From: JANMDU01 sp031375105
Lineage (GTDB): Bacteria; Pseudomonadota; Gammaproteobacteria; Burkholderiales; Burkholderiaceae_C
Reading direction: 5' to 3'
NCBI GenBank assembly: GCA_031375105.1
Contig: JANMHJ010000040.1
Location: 37,798 to 101,797 of the forward strand
DNA length: 64,000 nucleotides
Positions within the stretch are counted from its first letter, which is position 1. Every line of letters starts with the position of its first letter. Of the stretch, positions 53,117-61,351 are shown one piece after another. The position numbers and the translations under genes are program-made. The notes under the pieces are model-generated. The model made no database searches. It was not told where the DNA came from and worked only from the letters and a program-made list of their open reading frames with translations.

Positions 53117-53443
53117 ATGCAAACTTTCAGCATCCGCGATCTGCGCGACCGCTCGGGTGAGCTTACGCATGAGGCCGAAGCGGGGCGCATGTCTTTGGTG
53201 ACCAAGCATGGGCAGCCGTTGTTTGTGACTTTGCCTTTTACCGAGGATTTGTTGCAGCATGGGGTGCGCAAAGCGCTGGCGATGTCATTGCTGCGTGCGG
53301 GTGATATTTCTATTGGCAAAGCTGCTGAAATTGCAGGCATGCCGTATTTGGATTTTTTGCCACTGGTGAAGGCCATGGGGATGTATGTGGTGGATTGCGA
53401 TCCTGCCGAATTGGCAAATGAGCTGAAATTATTGGGCGGCTGA
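53117..53443 (+). CDS. Antitoxin: Phd/YefM-like N-terminus fused to UPF0175-like C-terminus
   Basis: A 108-residue protein. Residues 1-45 (TFSIRDLRDRSGELTHEAEA, SLVTKHGQPLFVTLPF) are the Phd/YefM antitoxin DNA-binding fold; residues 55-90 (GVRKALAMSLLRAGDISIGK, AAEIAGMPYLDFL) match the UPF0175 helix-turn-helix. The start at 53117 follows GAGGAG. The stop overlaps the toxin ATG (TGATG). It should neutralise the PIN-type toxin encoded next and repress the pair. Confidence 0.87.
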   Translation: MQTFSIRDLRDRSGELTHEAEAGRMSLVTKHGQPLFVTLPFTEDLLQHGVRKALAMSLLRAGDISIGKAAEIAGMPYLDFLPLVKAMGMYVVDCDPAELANELKLLGG

Positions 53444-53949
53444 TGCAGACGCGCTTGGATATTTTGGTCTCAGACACGGGGCCATTGGTTGCGTTGGCAA
53501 AGTTGCATTTGCTGCTGCAATTGCATCGCGTTATTTCGCGTTTGTATTTGCCTAGGGCGGTGTTCGTTGAGGCCACGCAAGCTGGTAAACCGTGTGCCCA
53601 AGAATTGGCTCAGTTTGTTCAAGCGAACCCAGATTGGGTCATTTGCCAAACGGAGATTGAGCATGTGTTGATTGATGCGCTGTCTGGGCGCTTTGGCGCA
53701 GGCGAAGTGCAGGCGATGTATTGGGCAGGGGAGCTGAAAGTTGCGTTGTTGCTCGATGAGCGCAGAGCGCGAGCTGCTGCCAAAGAGCTGGGCTTGCAAG
53801 TGGTAGGCTTAGGAGCGGTTTTGCTCAGATGCAAACAGCTTGGCATCTTGCCGTTTGTGCTGCCCGCACTGAAGGAGCTGGAAAAAATGGAATATTTTCT
53901 ATCTCCTCAAGTGATCAAAGCAATCGCAGCGATGGCTGATGAACAATGA
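53443..53949 (+). CDS. DUF3368-type PIN-domain toxin
   Basis: A 168-residue protein with the PIN-like start ILVSDTGPLVALAKLHLLLQ (first acidic residue), then YLPRAVFVEAT, RFGAGEVQAMYWAGEL (second acidic pair) and LLLDERRARAAAKELGLQVV (third acidic cluster), then GLGAVLLRCKQLGILP. DUF3368 members are predicted ribonuclease toxins. It is coupled to the antitoxin by overlap. A PIN nuclease that cuts tRNA or other RNA would fit with the rtcB repair locus 4 kb downstream, but this link is speculative. Confidence 0.87.
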   Translation: MQTRLDILVSDTGPLVALAKLHLLLQLHRVISRLYLPRAVFVEATQAGKPCAQELAQFVQANPDWVICQTEIEHVLIDALSGRFGAGEVQAMYWAGELKVALLLDERRARAAAKELGLQVVGLGAVLLRCKQLGILPFVLPALKELEKMEYFLSPQVIKAIAAMADEQ

Positions 53950-53977
53950 ACTATCGCCGCGGATGCGTACTCCACAC

Positions 53978-56191
53978 ATGATGTATTTTTCTTCTCACTT
54001 TATCAGGCATTTTGCTACTTTTTTAATAGCATTCTTCGCAGTATTCACGTCGGCTATCGCCCAAAATAGCTCAAAAAACTTAGTATCAACCGCTGCGAGC
54101 GCCGTGGTGACTACGCCGCAGGTGCGCGCTGAGTTGCTGGCTTACGCGCCTGATGGCGTGGGCTCGGGTAAGCAGGTCTGGGTGGGTTTGCAAATCGCGC
54201 ATCAACCCGAGTGGCACACCTATTGGAAGAATTCTGGCGATTCGGGGCAGCCGACGGAGATGCAGTGGCAGCTTCCTGCCGGCGTGCAGGCGGGGGAGAC
54301 GCGCTGGCCTGTACCTAAGAAGATTTGGATTGGCTCGCTGGCCAATTACGGTTATGAAAACACCGTGCTGCTGCCTGTGCCTTTGGAAATTTCCTCCATG
54401 TACAAGGCGGACTTTTTGAAGCCTGATTTGGATGTGAAGCTCAAGGCGGTGTGGCTGGTATGCAAGCAAGAGTGCATTCCGGAGGAGGGCGAGTTTGCTT
54501 TGAAAATTCCGGCGACCAGTTCCACGGCTTTAAGCAAGGCGGCTTTTGATGCGGCGTTTGCCGCGTATCCGAAGGATGTGGCCTCAGATGCGAAAGCGAA
54601 GATTGCGGGCAAGGAGCTACAGTTCAGCGTGCTGAATTTGCCTGCTGCTTTGCGCGGCAAGAGTTTGCAGATGTTTCCTGAGACACCGGAAGTGCTGGAA
54701 AACGGCGCGAAGCTCGCTTCTGAATCGCAGGGTAAAGCGGGGGCAAGCTGGCAACAGGCTTGGGCAGGCGATGTGTGGACGGCATCGTATCCGCTCTCAG
54801 CGCAGCGCAGCGCCAGCCCCGAGCAGATGGCTTTGGTGTTCACAGCTGATGGCAAAACCGCCTACCGCGTGCAGGCCAAGGTGGAGGGCGAGTGGCCCAA
54901 GCTGGCTGCCAAAGCGCAAATGAGCCCTGAGCTGGCGGCGGCTTTGCAGGCGAATGCGAATGCTTCCAAAGCACCTGTGAATCTAGATGGCGATGTCACC
55001 GGGCTGCTTGCTGCGCTGCTGTTGGCGATGCTCGGCGGCTTGATTTTGAATTTGATGCCTTGTGTGTTGCCCGTCTTGGCGATCAAGGTGCTGGGTTTTG
55101 CAAATGCGTCCAACCAGAAGGCGCGGGTAGCAGGCGGTGTGGCTTACACGGCGGGTGTGGTGCTGAGTTTCTTGGCGCTGGGTGGCTTGATGCTGGCGCT
55201 GCGTGCGGGCGGGCAGGCATTGGGCTGGGGTTTTCAGTTGCAGTCGCCAGCGGTGGTGGCGGCTCTGGCCGTGCTGTTTACCTTGATTGCGTTGAATTTG
55301 CTGGGTGTGTTTGAGCTGGCGAATGTGTTGCCTTCTTCGGTGGCCACGTTGCAGGCGAAGAATCCTCAGGCCGATGCTTTTCTCTCGGGCGTTTTGGCGG
55401 TGGCCATTGCCTCGCCTTGCACTGCGCCTTTCATGGGCGCATCTCTGGGCTTTGCGCTGGGTTTACCGGCTTGGCAGGCTTTGGCGGTCTTTGCGGCGTT
55501 GGGCATGGGTATGGCGCTGCCTTACCTTGCCGCCAGCATCGTGCCCGCTGTTGCTCGCCTGCTGCCGCGCCCCGGTGTGTGGATGGATGTCTTTAAGAAA
55601 TTCATGGCCTTTCCGATGCTGGCCACCGTGGTCTGGCTGCTGTGGGTGATCGGCCAGCAAAGCGGGATTGACGGCGCTGCGGCCTTGCTGGTGCTGTTGC
55701 TGTGCGTGACTATGATTGCTTGGGCGCTTTCCTTGCAAGGCCGTACTCGCACTTGGATTACTATCATTTCTATAGCACTCTTTGCAGGTTCTATAGCGGC
55801 GATTGGCTCAAATGTCTTAAAAATCCAAGATGCAGCAGTAGCTCAGCAAAGCGCTGGCTGGCAAGCCTGGGAGCCCGGAAAAACCGAGCAACTGCTGGCG
55901 CAAAACAAACCCGTCTTCGTCGATTTCACCGCCGCTTGGTGCGTCACCTGCCAATACAACAAAAAAACCACGCTCTCAGACAGCGCCGTGTTAGAAGATT
56001 TTGCAAACAAAAAAGTGCAGTTGCTCAGAGCTGATTGGACGCGGCGCGACCCCGCCATCTCCCAAGCGCTCACTAGCTTAGGCCGCAGCGGCGTGCCCGT
56101 GTATGTGCTCTACAAACCGGGCAGTGCCCCTGTTGTCTTGTCGGAAATTTTGACAGTCACACAGTTGCAAGCGGAACTTGCGAAACTCTAA
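53978..56191 (+). CDS. dsbD: DsbD-like thiol:disulfide interchange protein
   Basis: Transports reducing power from cytoplasmic thioredoxin to the periplasm; about 737 residues from ATG 53978. An N-terminal signal sequence (HFIRHFATFLIAFFAVFTSA) precedes a periplasmic DsbD-alpha-like domain with CKQECIPEEGEF. The eight-helix core has LNLMPCVLPVLAIKVLG and AIASPCTAPFMGASLG (the two redox cysteines), and a C-terminal thioredoxin domain has FTAAWCVTCQYNKK. ATG 53939 and 53963 are alternative starts; a signal peptide favours the later ones. Both the signal peptide and the last membrane helix are encoded by copies of the dispersed repeat. Confidence 0.93.
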   Translation: MMYFSSHFIRHFATFLIAFFAVFTSAIAQNSSKNLVSTAASAVVTTPQVRAELLAYAPDGVGSGKQVWVGLQIAHQPEWHTYWKNSGDSGQPTEMQWQLPAGVQAGETRWPVPKKIWIGSLANYGYENTVLLPVPLEISSMYKADFLKPDLDVKLKAVWLVCKQECIPEEGEFALKIPATSSTALSKAAFDAAFAAYPKDVASDAKAKIAGKELQFSVLNLPAALRGKSLQMFPETPEVLENGAKLASESQGKAGASWQQAWAGDVWTASYPLSAQRSASPEQMALVFTADGKTAYRVQAKVEGEWPKLAAKAQMSPELAAALQANANASKAPVNLDGDVTGLLAALLLAMLGGLILNLMPCVLPVLAIKVLGFANASNQKARVAGGVAYTAGVVLSFLALGGLMLALRAGGQALGWGFQLQSPAVVAALAVLFTLIALNLLGVFELANVLPSSVATLQAKNPQADAFLSGVLAVAIASPCTAPFMGASLGFALGLPAWQALAVFAALGMGMALPYLAASIVPAVARLLPRPGVWMDVFKKFMAFPMLATVVWLLWVIGQQSGIDGAAALLVLLLCVTMIAWALSLQGRTRTWITIISIALFAGSIAAIGSNVLKIQDAAVAQQSAGWQAWEPGKTEQLLAQNKPVFVDFTAAWCVTCQYNKKTTLSDSAVLEDFANKKVQLLRADWTRRDPAISQALTSLGRSGVPVYVLYKPGSAPVVLSEILTVTQLQAELAKL
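54011..54078 (+). repeat. Dispersed 65-bp repeat, copy encoding the DsbD signal peptide
   Basis: TTGCTACTTTTTTAATAGCA, TTCTTCGCAG, CGTCGGCTATCGCCCAAAAT. It is translated as ATFLIAFFAVFTSAIAQ, the hydrophobic core and cleavage region of the signal peptide. Confidence 0.72.
55759..55827 (+). repeat. Dispersed 65-bp repeat, copy encoding a DsbD membrane helix
   Basis: ACTATCATTTCTATAGCA, CTCTT, TGCAGGTTCTATAGCGGCGA, TTGGCTCAAATGTCTTAAAA. It is translated as TIISIALFAGSIAAIGSNVL, the last membrane helix before the thioredoxin domain, in the same frame as the signal-peptide copy. Confidence 0.78.
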
Positions 56192-56222
56192 GCCCTCAGA
56201 AACGAAGTTTTAGGAGTCTCGC

Positions 56223-56849
56223 ATGCAACGCCGCCAATTCGCCACATCCACACTCACTGCAGCTGCCCTGCTGGCCACCACCTCAGCATCTTGGGCGCAA
56301 GCTAGCGCCACCGTCGGCCAAGCCGCCCCGAATTTCAGCGCGAAAGATGTGAACGGCAAAACCGTCTCGCTGGCTGATTTCAAAGGAAAAACCGTGGTGC
56401 TCGAATGGGTCAACCCCGGTTGCCCTTATGTTCGTAAGCATTACGACGGCGGCAACATGCAAGGCACGCAACAAGAGGCTGCAACCAAGAATGTGGTCTG
56501 GCTTGCCGTCAACTCCACGGCCACCGATCATCCCGATTACCTCAAACCCGCTGATCTAGCTAGATGGATGAAAGAGAAAAAGGCGCCCGCCACACACACC
56601 CTGATGGACGAAGACGGCAAGATCGGCAAAGCCTATGGCGCTCGCACCACACCGCATCTTTACATCGTTGATGGCAAAGGCATGTTGGTTTACGCTGGCG
56701 GCATTGACAGCATTCCCTCGGCCAGCGCGGCAGATATTCCCAAGGCCACGAATTACGTGAAAGTCTCTTTGACAGAAATCGCTGGTGGAAAGCCTGTGAG
56801 CAACAGCGTCACACGTGCTTACGGCTGTTCGGTGAAATACAAATCTTGA
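56223..56849 (+). CDS. Periplasmic AhpC/TSA-type redoxin
   Basis: A 208-residue thioredoxin-fold protein. The N-terminus MQRRQFATSTLTAAALLATT is a signal peptide with RR near the start. The fold begins VGQAAPNFSAKDVNGKTVSL, and the redox site is EWVNPGCPYVRKHYDGGNMQ with a single cysteine followed by Y instead of the usual CxxC. A second cysteine lies near the C-terminus (YGCSVKY). The cis-proline region is ARTTPHLYIVD. It follows dsbD by 31 bp and is probably reduced by it. Confidence 0.9.
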   Translation: MQRRQFATSTLTAAALLATTSASWAQASATVGQAAPNFSAKDVNGKTVSLADFKGKTVVLEWVNPGCPYVRKHYDGGNMQGTQQEAATKNVVWLAVNSTATDHPDYLKPADLARWMKEKKAPATHTLMDEDGKIGKAYGARTTPHLYIVDGKGMLVYAGGIDSIPSASAADIPKATNYVKVSLTEIAGGKPVSNSVTRAYGCSVKYKS

Positions 56850-56852
56850 TCA

Positions 56853-57620
56853 TCATCGCGTAAAGCCTGTCGCCGCGCGGCCACTGCCCTTGGTCACCAT
56901 TGGGGGCACTTCGATCATGCCCATCTCGTCTAAAAACACGCTGGAGCGCGCCTCTTCTGTGGGCCAAGCCTGATCCCAACGATCTGGTTTTGCTGTACTT
57001 GATTTTTTCTTGGGCACATTGGCTTCGCGCAACTCCAACCGTGTGGCCTGCCATTCCGATTCGGGATGCTGCATCGACATCATTTGAGAATGCTGCTCGG
57101 CGGCTTGCAATTCAGGCATCACCATCGCGCGGATGGTTTTCGTGTCAGGCAAATCGTCACTGGTGATTTGCCAAATAGGAATTTGCGCCATCTCCAGTGC
57201 TTTGAGCTTGCGTTGCGTGCCCTCGGATGCCTGTCGTCCCGGCTTACCCGATTGCAACTGAATCACGCCCAGCACATCCCCCTGCTCAGAGCAGATCAAG
57301 AAATCCACGCAGCGTCGCCCCACGCTGCCAAACCATTGGTTGTAGGAGCGGTTTTGCGTCACGCTCAAGAATCGCGCGAGTGCAATCTGCGGCATCAAAA
57401 GGCATTCTGGCAATGCACGGCGCAGCAACACCAACACGCGCAGCTCGGCAGGTGTGAGTGGGCGCATCGTGCGCGGCTGCCAGTCGTCTAAGCGAAATGG
57501 CCGAACCTTGCCGCTGTGCACCACAGGCGCAGAGCGCTGCCACAAAACCCAAGTGATTGCAGCCAACCCAAGCACCACCAAAGCCGCCAGGGGCCAAACC
57601 CAAGTTGAGAGCATATTCAT
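56853..57620 (-). CDS. DUF2726-containing membrane-anchored protein
   Basis: A 255-residue protein with one N-terminal membrane helix (WVWPLAALVVLGLAAITWVL) and a DUF2726 domain (about 60-180): LTPAELRVLVLLRRALPECL, LMPQIALARFL, RRCVDFLICSEQGDVLGVIQ and a short C-terminal acidic stretch. DUF2726 resembles nuclease folds of the restriction-like type (VDFLIC, VIQL). The start at 57620 was chosen because upstream codons are not helix-like. Function unknown. Confidence 0.82.
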   Translation of the reverse strand: MNMLSTWVWPLAALVVLGLAAITWVLWQRSAPVVHSGKVRPFRLDDWQPRTMRPLTPAELRVLVLLRRALPECLLMPQIALARFLSVTQNRSYNQWFGSVGRRCVDFLICSEQGDVLGVIQLQSGKPGRQASEGTQRKLKALEMAQIPIWQITSDDLPDTKTIRAMVMPELQAAEQHSQMMSMQHPESEWQATRLELREANVPKKKSSTAKPDRWDQAWPTEEARSSVFLDEMGMIEVPPMVTKGSGRAATGFTR

Positions 57621-57749
57621 AACACCCCATATAAGAAAGTTATTGCCAAGATGCCGCGCAGACACAATTGCCAGCTCGGCAGCGTTTGTTGCATTATGTG
57701 GCCGAGAATGCAAGCGCAGGCAAGCACACGTATGGAGTGTGACGGAGTG

Positions 57750-58973
57750 TTAACCCTTCACGCACACTACTTGCTTGAGCGTGTGCACCACGTCGACCAG
57801 ATCGCTTTGCGCCGCCATCACTGCGTCAATGTCCTTGTAGGCAGCAGGTGTCTCGTCAATCACGTCTTTGTCTTTGCGGCATTCCACGCCTTCTGTCGCA
57901 TTGCGGTGATCTGCCAGCGTGAAGCGGCGCTTGGCTTCGCCTCGGCTCATGATGCGCCCCGCGCCGTGTGAACACGATTCAAACGACTCCGGATTGCCTG
58001 TGCCGCGCACGATGTAGCTGCGCGCGCCCATGCTGCCGGGGATGATGCCCAACTGGCCTTTTTTTGCGCTCACTGCACCTTTGCGTGTGACGAATACGTC
58101 TTCCCCAAAATGCGTTTCCTTTTGCACATAGTTGTGGTGACAGTTCACCGCTTCGATATGCGATTGAAAACTCTTGTGGATCACAGTTTTCGCAGCATCA
58201 ATCACGCGGCGCATCATTACCTCGCGATTGGTGGCTGCAAACTTCTGCGCCCAGCCCACAGCGCGCACATAGTCGCCAAAATAACGTGCGCCTTCCTCGA
58301 AATAAGCCAGATCACGATCCGGCAGATTCGCGTTGTTGCGCAGCGCATCTTGCTTGGCCAGCTCGATAAACATCGTGCCGATGAAGTTACCCACACCGCG
58401 CGAGCCCGAATGCAGCATGAACCACACAAAGCCCGCTTCGTCTAGGCACACTTCAATGAAGTGATTGCCTGAGCCTAGCGTGCCCAAATGGTTGCGATGA
58501 TTCGTCTTGCCGATCTTCGGATAGTCTTTGCATAGCTCGGTGAATTCAGGCTCAAGTTGAGCCCAAGCCGTGTCCACCGAGCCCGGCACTTTATGCCAAG
58601 CCCCCGGATCACGCGTACCCGGCACTCGCCCATGCGGCACAGCGCGCTCAATCGCCGAGCGCAGCGGCGCCAGGTTGTCTGGCAAATCCTCCGCGCGCAG
58701 CGTCGTCTTCGCCGCCATCATGCCGCAGCCAATGTCAACACCGACAGCGGCGGGAATGATGGCTTTGATCGTCGGAATCACCGAGCCAATCGTCGCGCCA
58801 ATGCCGAAATGCACATCCGGCATCACCGCCACATGCTTAAACACAATTGGCAGCCGAGCCGCATTCGTCAGTTGACGACGCGCCTCATCCTCCACCGGCA
58901 CACCGCGCGTCCACATCTTAATAGGCACACCGCCGGGGGTTTGTTCTTCAATATAGTTAGTTTCCATGTCCAT
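57750..58973 (-). CDS. rtcB: RNA-splicing ligase RtcB
   Basis: GTP/Mn-dependent ligase that joins 2',3'-cyclic phosphate (or 3'-phosphate) and 5'-OH RNA ends, for example in tRNAs cut by ribotoxins; 407 residues. Metal and nucleophile residues are visible: AAVGVDIGCGMMA (Cys), GKTNHRNHLGTLGSGNHFIE (His pair), MLHSGSRGVGN (His), NCHHNYVQKE (His) and ESCSHGAGRIMSRGEAKRRF with the histidine that takes GMP. The start at 58973 is preceded by AAGGAG. It is the last gene of the minus-strand locus, 61 bp after the slipin gene. No rtcA or rtcR is in the window. Confidence 0.96.
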   Translation of the reverse strand: MDMETNYIEEQTPGGVPIKMWTRGVPVEDEARRQLTNAARLPIVFKHVAVMPDVHFGIGATIGSVIPTIKAIIPAAVGVDIGCGMMAAKTTLRAEDLPDNLAPLRSAIERAVPHGRVPGTRDPGAWHKVPGSVDTAWAQLEPEFTELCKDYPKIGKTNHRNHLGTLGSGNHFIEVCLDEAGFVWFMLHSGSRGVGNFIGTMFIELAKQDALRNNANLPDRDLAYFEEGARYFGDYVRAVGWAQKFAATNREVMMRRVIDAAKTVIHKSFQSHIEAVNCHHNYVQKETHFGEDVFVTRKGAVSAKKGQLGIIPGSMGARSYIVRGTGNPESFESCSHGAGRIMSRGEAKRRFTLADHRNATEGVECRKDKDVIDETPAAYKDIDAVMAAQSDLVDVVHTLKQVVCVKG

Positions 58974-59034
58974 GATTTTCTCCTTGAAACTTGGGGTGTG
59001 CTTTGCAGCACGCCCCAAGCCCTAATGATTGTGC

Positions 59035-60168
59035 TTAACGAAGCTTTACCAGCCCATTCAGCACCTGATCCAAACCTCCGAACACGGAGATCTTGTCGAT
59101 ACGCTCAGCCACGCGCTCCAGTGTCTCCAGCTCTTTCAGGCGCAGTGCGATGGGGTTGTCCTCCATCACCTTGGCCGTGTTGAGCAGAGAGCGAGTAGCA
59201 GCTGTTTCTTCGCGGCGGCGGATCACGTTGGCTTCAGCGGATTTACTCGCTTCCACCACCTGAGCGAAGATGGTTTTCATCTCGCCAGGCAGCACGATAT
59301 CTTTCACGCCCACGCTTTGGAGCTGTAGGCCTTGCGCGGAAAGCTTAGCGCGAACATGCCCGAGAACGACCTCGTCGATGACGGTTTTGTTCTCCAGCAG
59401 CTCGTCGAGCGTGCGCGTGCCAACGGCAGCGCGCAGGCCGAGCTGCAGCTCGCGATACAGATGCTCTGCTGGCTTGGCCAGTTGGGCAAATGCCTCACGC
59501 ACATCGGTGTAGCGCCACGTTGCAGACAGGTTCAGACGCAGGCCGACTTTATCGCGCGTCAGAATATCTTGCCCTGAAACTTCCAACGTTTGCAGACGCA
59601 AATCCACCAGCTCCACGGCCACTTGGCGGCCAAACTTCCAGAAAGCGTAAGCACCGGGTACGAGCAGCTTGTCAATCTTGCTGTCCACCGTGAGCACGCC
59701 CACGTTGTGTTCAGGCACTTGGCTCATGAGCAGGCCGGTGAGCCCCTGCACCGCGCGTTGGCGCAGTTGGGTTTGCGTCAGGCGCTGCGCGAGAGCAGCA
59801 GTGAGTTCAAAAGTCTCAACGATCTCCAGCACCTCGATGCGGACATCCACCAAGCCTTTCCAATACAGGCGGCGAGTAGCAGGCGCGAGGATTTCGACGA
59901 GGACGCCGTTTTCCACGCGCAGACCCACTTGCGTCTCCGTCAGTTCGACGCGCACGAACTCTTCAGCTACCACTTCAGGCTCTTTGGCCATGAGGTAGTC
60001 TGCCAAGCTGTGCGCGAAGGCGGTTTGGTCGATAGCAAAAGTATCGATGCGCAGCTTGTCAAAGCCCTCAAACAGCCAGTAGCGGCCAGGCTTCATGATG
60101 CGCTCGAAATCGCCATTGCGTAGCAAGATGCCGCGCTCGTTTTTCTTGATGGTCACACGTTTGAACAT
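59035..60168 (-). CDS. Slipin-type SPFH/band-7 protein
   Basis: A 377-residue SPFH-domain protein. It begins MFKRVTIKKNERGILLRNGD after AAGGAG and lacks the hydrophobic N-terminal anchor typical of slipins, so it may be cytoplasmic or peripheral. The band-7 part contains DIVLPGEMKTIFAQVVEASK, SAEANVIRRREETAATRSLL near 300-340, the slipin/stomatin signature, followed by a short coiled-coil tail. Slipins next to RtcB are seen in other proteobacterial RNA-repair loci. It is between the tRNA array/HNH gene and rtcB. Confidence 0.9.
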   Translation of the reverse strand: MFKRVTIKKNERGILLRNGDFERIMKPGRYWLFEGFDKLRIDTFAIDQTAFAHSLADYLMAKEPEVVAEEFVRVELTETQVGLRVENGVLVEILAPATRRLYWKGLVDVRIEVLEIVETFELTAALAQRLTQTQLRQRAVQGLTGLLMSQVPEHNVGVLTVDSKIDKLLVPGAYAFWKFGRQVAVELVDLRLQTLEVSGQDILTRDKVGLRLNLSATWRYTDVREAFAQLAKPAEHLYRELQLGLRAAVGTRTLDELLENKTVIDEVVLGHVRAKLSAQGLQLQSVGVKDIVLPGEMKTIFAQVVEASKSAEANVIRRREETAATRSLLNTAKVMEDNPIALRLKELETLERVAERIDKISVFGGLDQVLNGLVKLR

Positions 60169-60474
60169 GTTGTTCTCCTTATGAAATGTGTAAGAGTGAA
60201 TAAAGGTGCCGTTACAGGAGCTGCAGTGGATGATGAATGCCTGCCTGAAGGTGATGCCGTGCGCTTTAAGCGTTTGCGAAGTGCAATCAAGACATTCGCG
60301 CTGGCTCAAGCTGGCGGCTCACGCCCAGGCCGCGTGCCCATCACACGGGCCGCAGTCGCTGACAGCGTTTGATTGGGCTCTTTGAATCAGCAAGCTGATT
60401 CGTTGAACTGCATCTCGCGCTGCGTTCGGCGGGTGGTCTTGCGACCGTTTGGTTAGCTTGGCTTTTCAGACCAA
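60169..60474. other. Leader between the Ile-like tRNA and slipin gene; no gene recognised
   Basis: A 306-bp stretch on the same transcript as the slipin gene. AATCAG (60386) and CTGATT (60394) form a small stem after the tRNA-like sequence. Open frames exist on both strands (63 codons plus, 47 codons minus upstream of the slipin start), but neither resembles a known protein. It is probably untranslated leader. Confidence 0.45.
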
Positions 60475-60546
60475 AGTTTGGAACAGGAGTCGAACCTGCG
60501 ACAGACGATTTATCAGATCGTTGCTCTTACCAACTGAGCTATCCAG
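60475..60546 (-). tRNA. tRNA-Ile(GAU)-like pseudo-tRNA with disrupted acceptor stem
   Basis: D-arm GCTCAGTTGGTAAGAGC, anticodon arm ACGAT-CTGATAA-ATCGT with anticodon GAT, and T-arm GCAGGTTCGACTCCTGT are intact. The acceptor stem is not: only TGGA/TCCA pairs, and a full 7-nt 5' strand would overlap the CCA of the preceding minihelix. It could be a pseudo-tRNA, a decoy, or a tRNA whose 5' end is set differently. Confidence 0.65.
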
Positions 60547-60600
60547 TGGTGGTCATGGCGGGACTCGAACCCGCGCCTTACGGCACACCATGTCATGACC
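60547..60600 (-). ncRNA. 54-nt tRNA acceptor/T-arm minihelix with encoded CCA
   Basis: GGTCATG (5' acceptor) and CATGACC (3' acceptor) pair perfectly. Between them only ACATGGTGTGCCGTAAGGC (19 nt, with a GCC-GTAA-GGC mini-stem) and a perfect T-arm GCGGGTTCGAGTCCCGC occur, followed by A and CCA. The D- and anticodon arms are absent. The result is the classic tRNA minihelix half-molecule. It directly precedes the Ile-like tRNA. Confidence 0.6.
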
Positions 60601-60746
60601 CTATCTGAGCTTGAAACTGTGCGGCATACGTAGCACCGATCTTTCAAAAGAGATGCTGCGCACCGGCGGAGCGCGCTTTCGCGCCAACCCCTGACCTGTT
60701 AGCGTTCAGTTCTTCACAACAGATTCTTGTGCGGTTGAACTAGTGC

Positions 60747-61319
60747 TTAGTTCAACCGCGATCCTTTTGGCAGGCGAGCTGCCAGCCATTCATGCACGTC
60801 GGCGCGAATGTGTCGACCTGCGAGTAGGAAGTCTTCGAAGCGGTTGGGCACATAGGGTGCGTAGAGCAGCGGCATACCGGCTTCTTCCGGTGTGCGCGCT
60901 GCTTTGCGTCCGTTGCATGCGCCGCAAGCTGTGACCAGATTCATCCAGCTCCATGCGCCGCCGCGTGATGCGGGCAGGATGTGCTCGCACTGCAGATCAC
61001 GCTCATGAAACTGGTCGCCGCAGTAAGCGCAGGTGAATCGGTCACGCCGAAACAGCTTGTGTTTACTGAAGCCGGGTACGATGTCAAACAAATTGACCCG
61101 TGCCGAGCCATGTAGCGCGATGATGGGATAGACCTCCAGTACCGAGGGCTTGCCGCGCGGCACATTGAAGCCGCCACGCAGCACAGCAAGCGGGCTCGCG
61201 CCCTCGCACCAAGCCACAGAATCTGCAGCCACATGCGTTGCCGCTTGTTCAAGAGAAATCCAAGCCTGCGGCGTGCCTTGAATATCGAGTTGCAGCACAT
61301 GGCTGCGATGGGTTTGCAT
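60747..61319 (-). CDS. HNH endonuclease inside the tRNA array
   Basis: A 190-residue protein with a C-terminal HNH nuclease: CAYCGDQF, LQCEHILPASRGGAWSWMNL and VTACGACNGRKAARTPEEAG. The catalytic His and both zinc Cys pairs are present. The N-terminal half has PSVLEVYPIIALHGSARVNL and LFRRDRF, the pattern of a common bacterial HNH family. ATG 61319 follows AAAGGAG. It splits the tRNA array, with seven tRNAs upstream and two tRNA-like genes downstream. It could be a homing-type nuclease, as in phage tRNA arrays, or a functional part of the locus. Confidence 0.9.
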   Translation of the reverse strand: MQTHRSHVLQLDIQGTPQAWISLEQAATHVAADSVAWCEGASPLAVLRGGFNVPRGKPSVLEVYPIIALHGSARVNLFDIVPGFSKHKLFRRDRFTCAYCGDQFHERDLQCEHILPASRGGAWSWMNLVTACGACNGRKAARTPEEAGMPLLYAPYVPNRFEDFLLAGRHIRADVHEWLAARLPKGSRLN

Positions 61320-61351
61320 GGCTGACTCCTTTCTGGCATGCGGTTTTGATA

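Noticed and set aside
60181..60372. 63-codon plus-strand frame opposite the slipin leader
   Set aside because: It begins at the reverse side of the slipin ribosome site and has no homology that I recognise.
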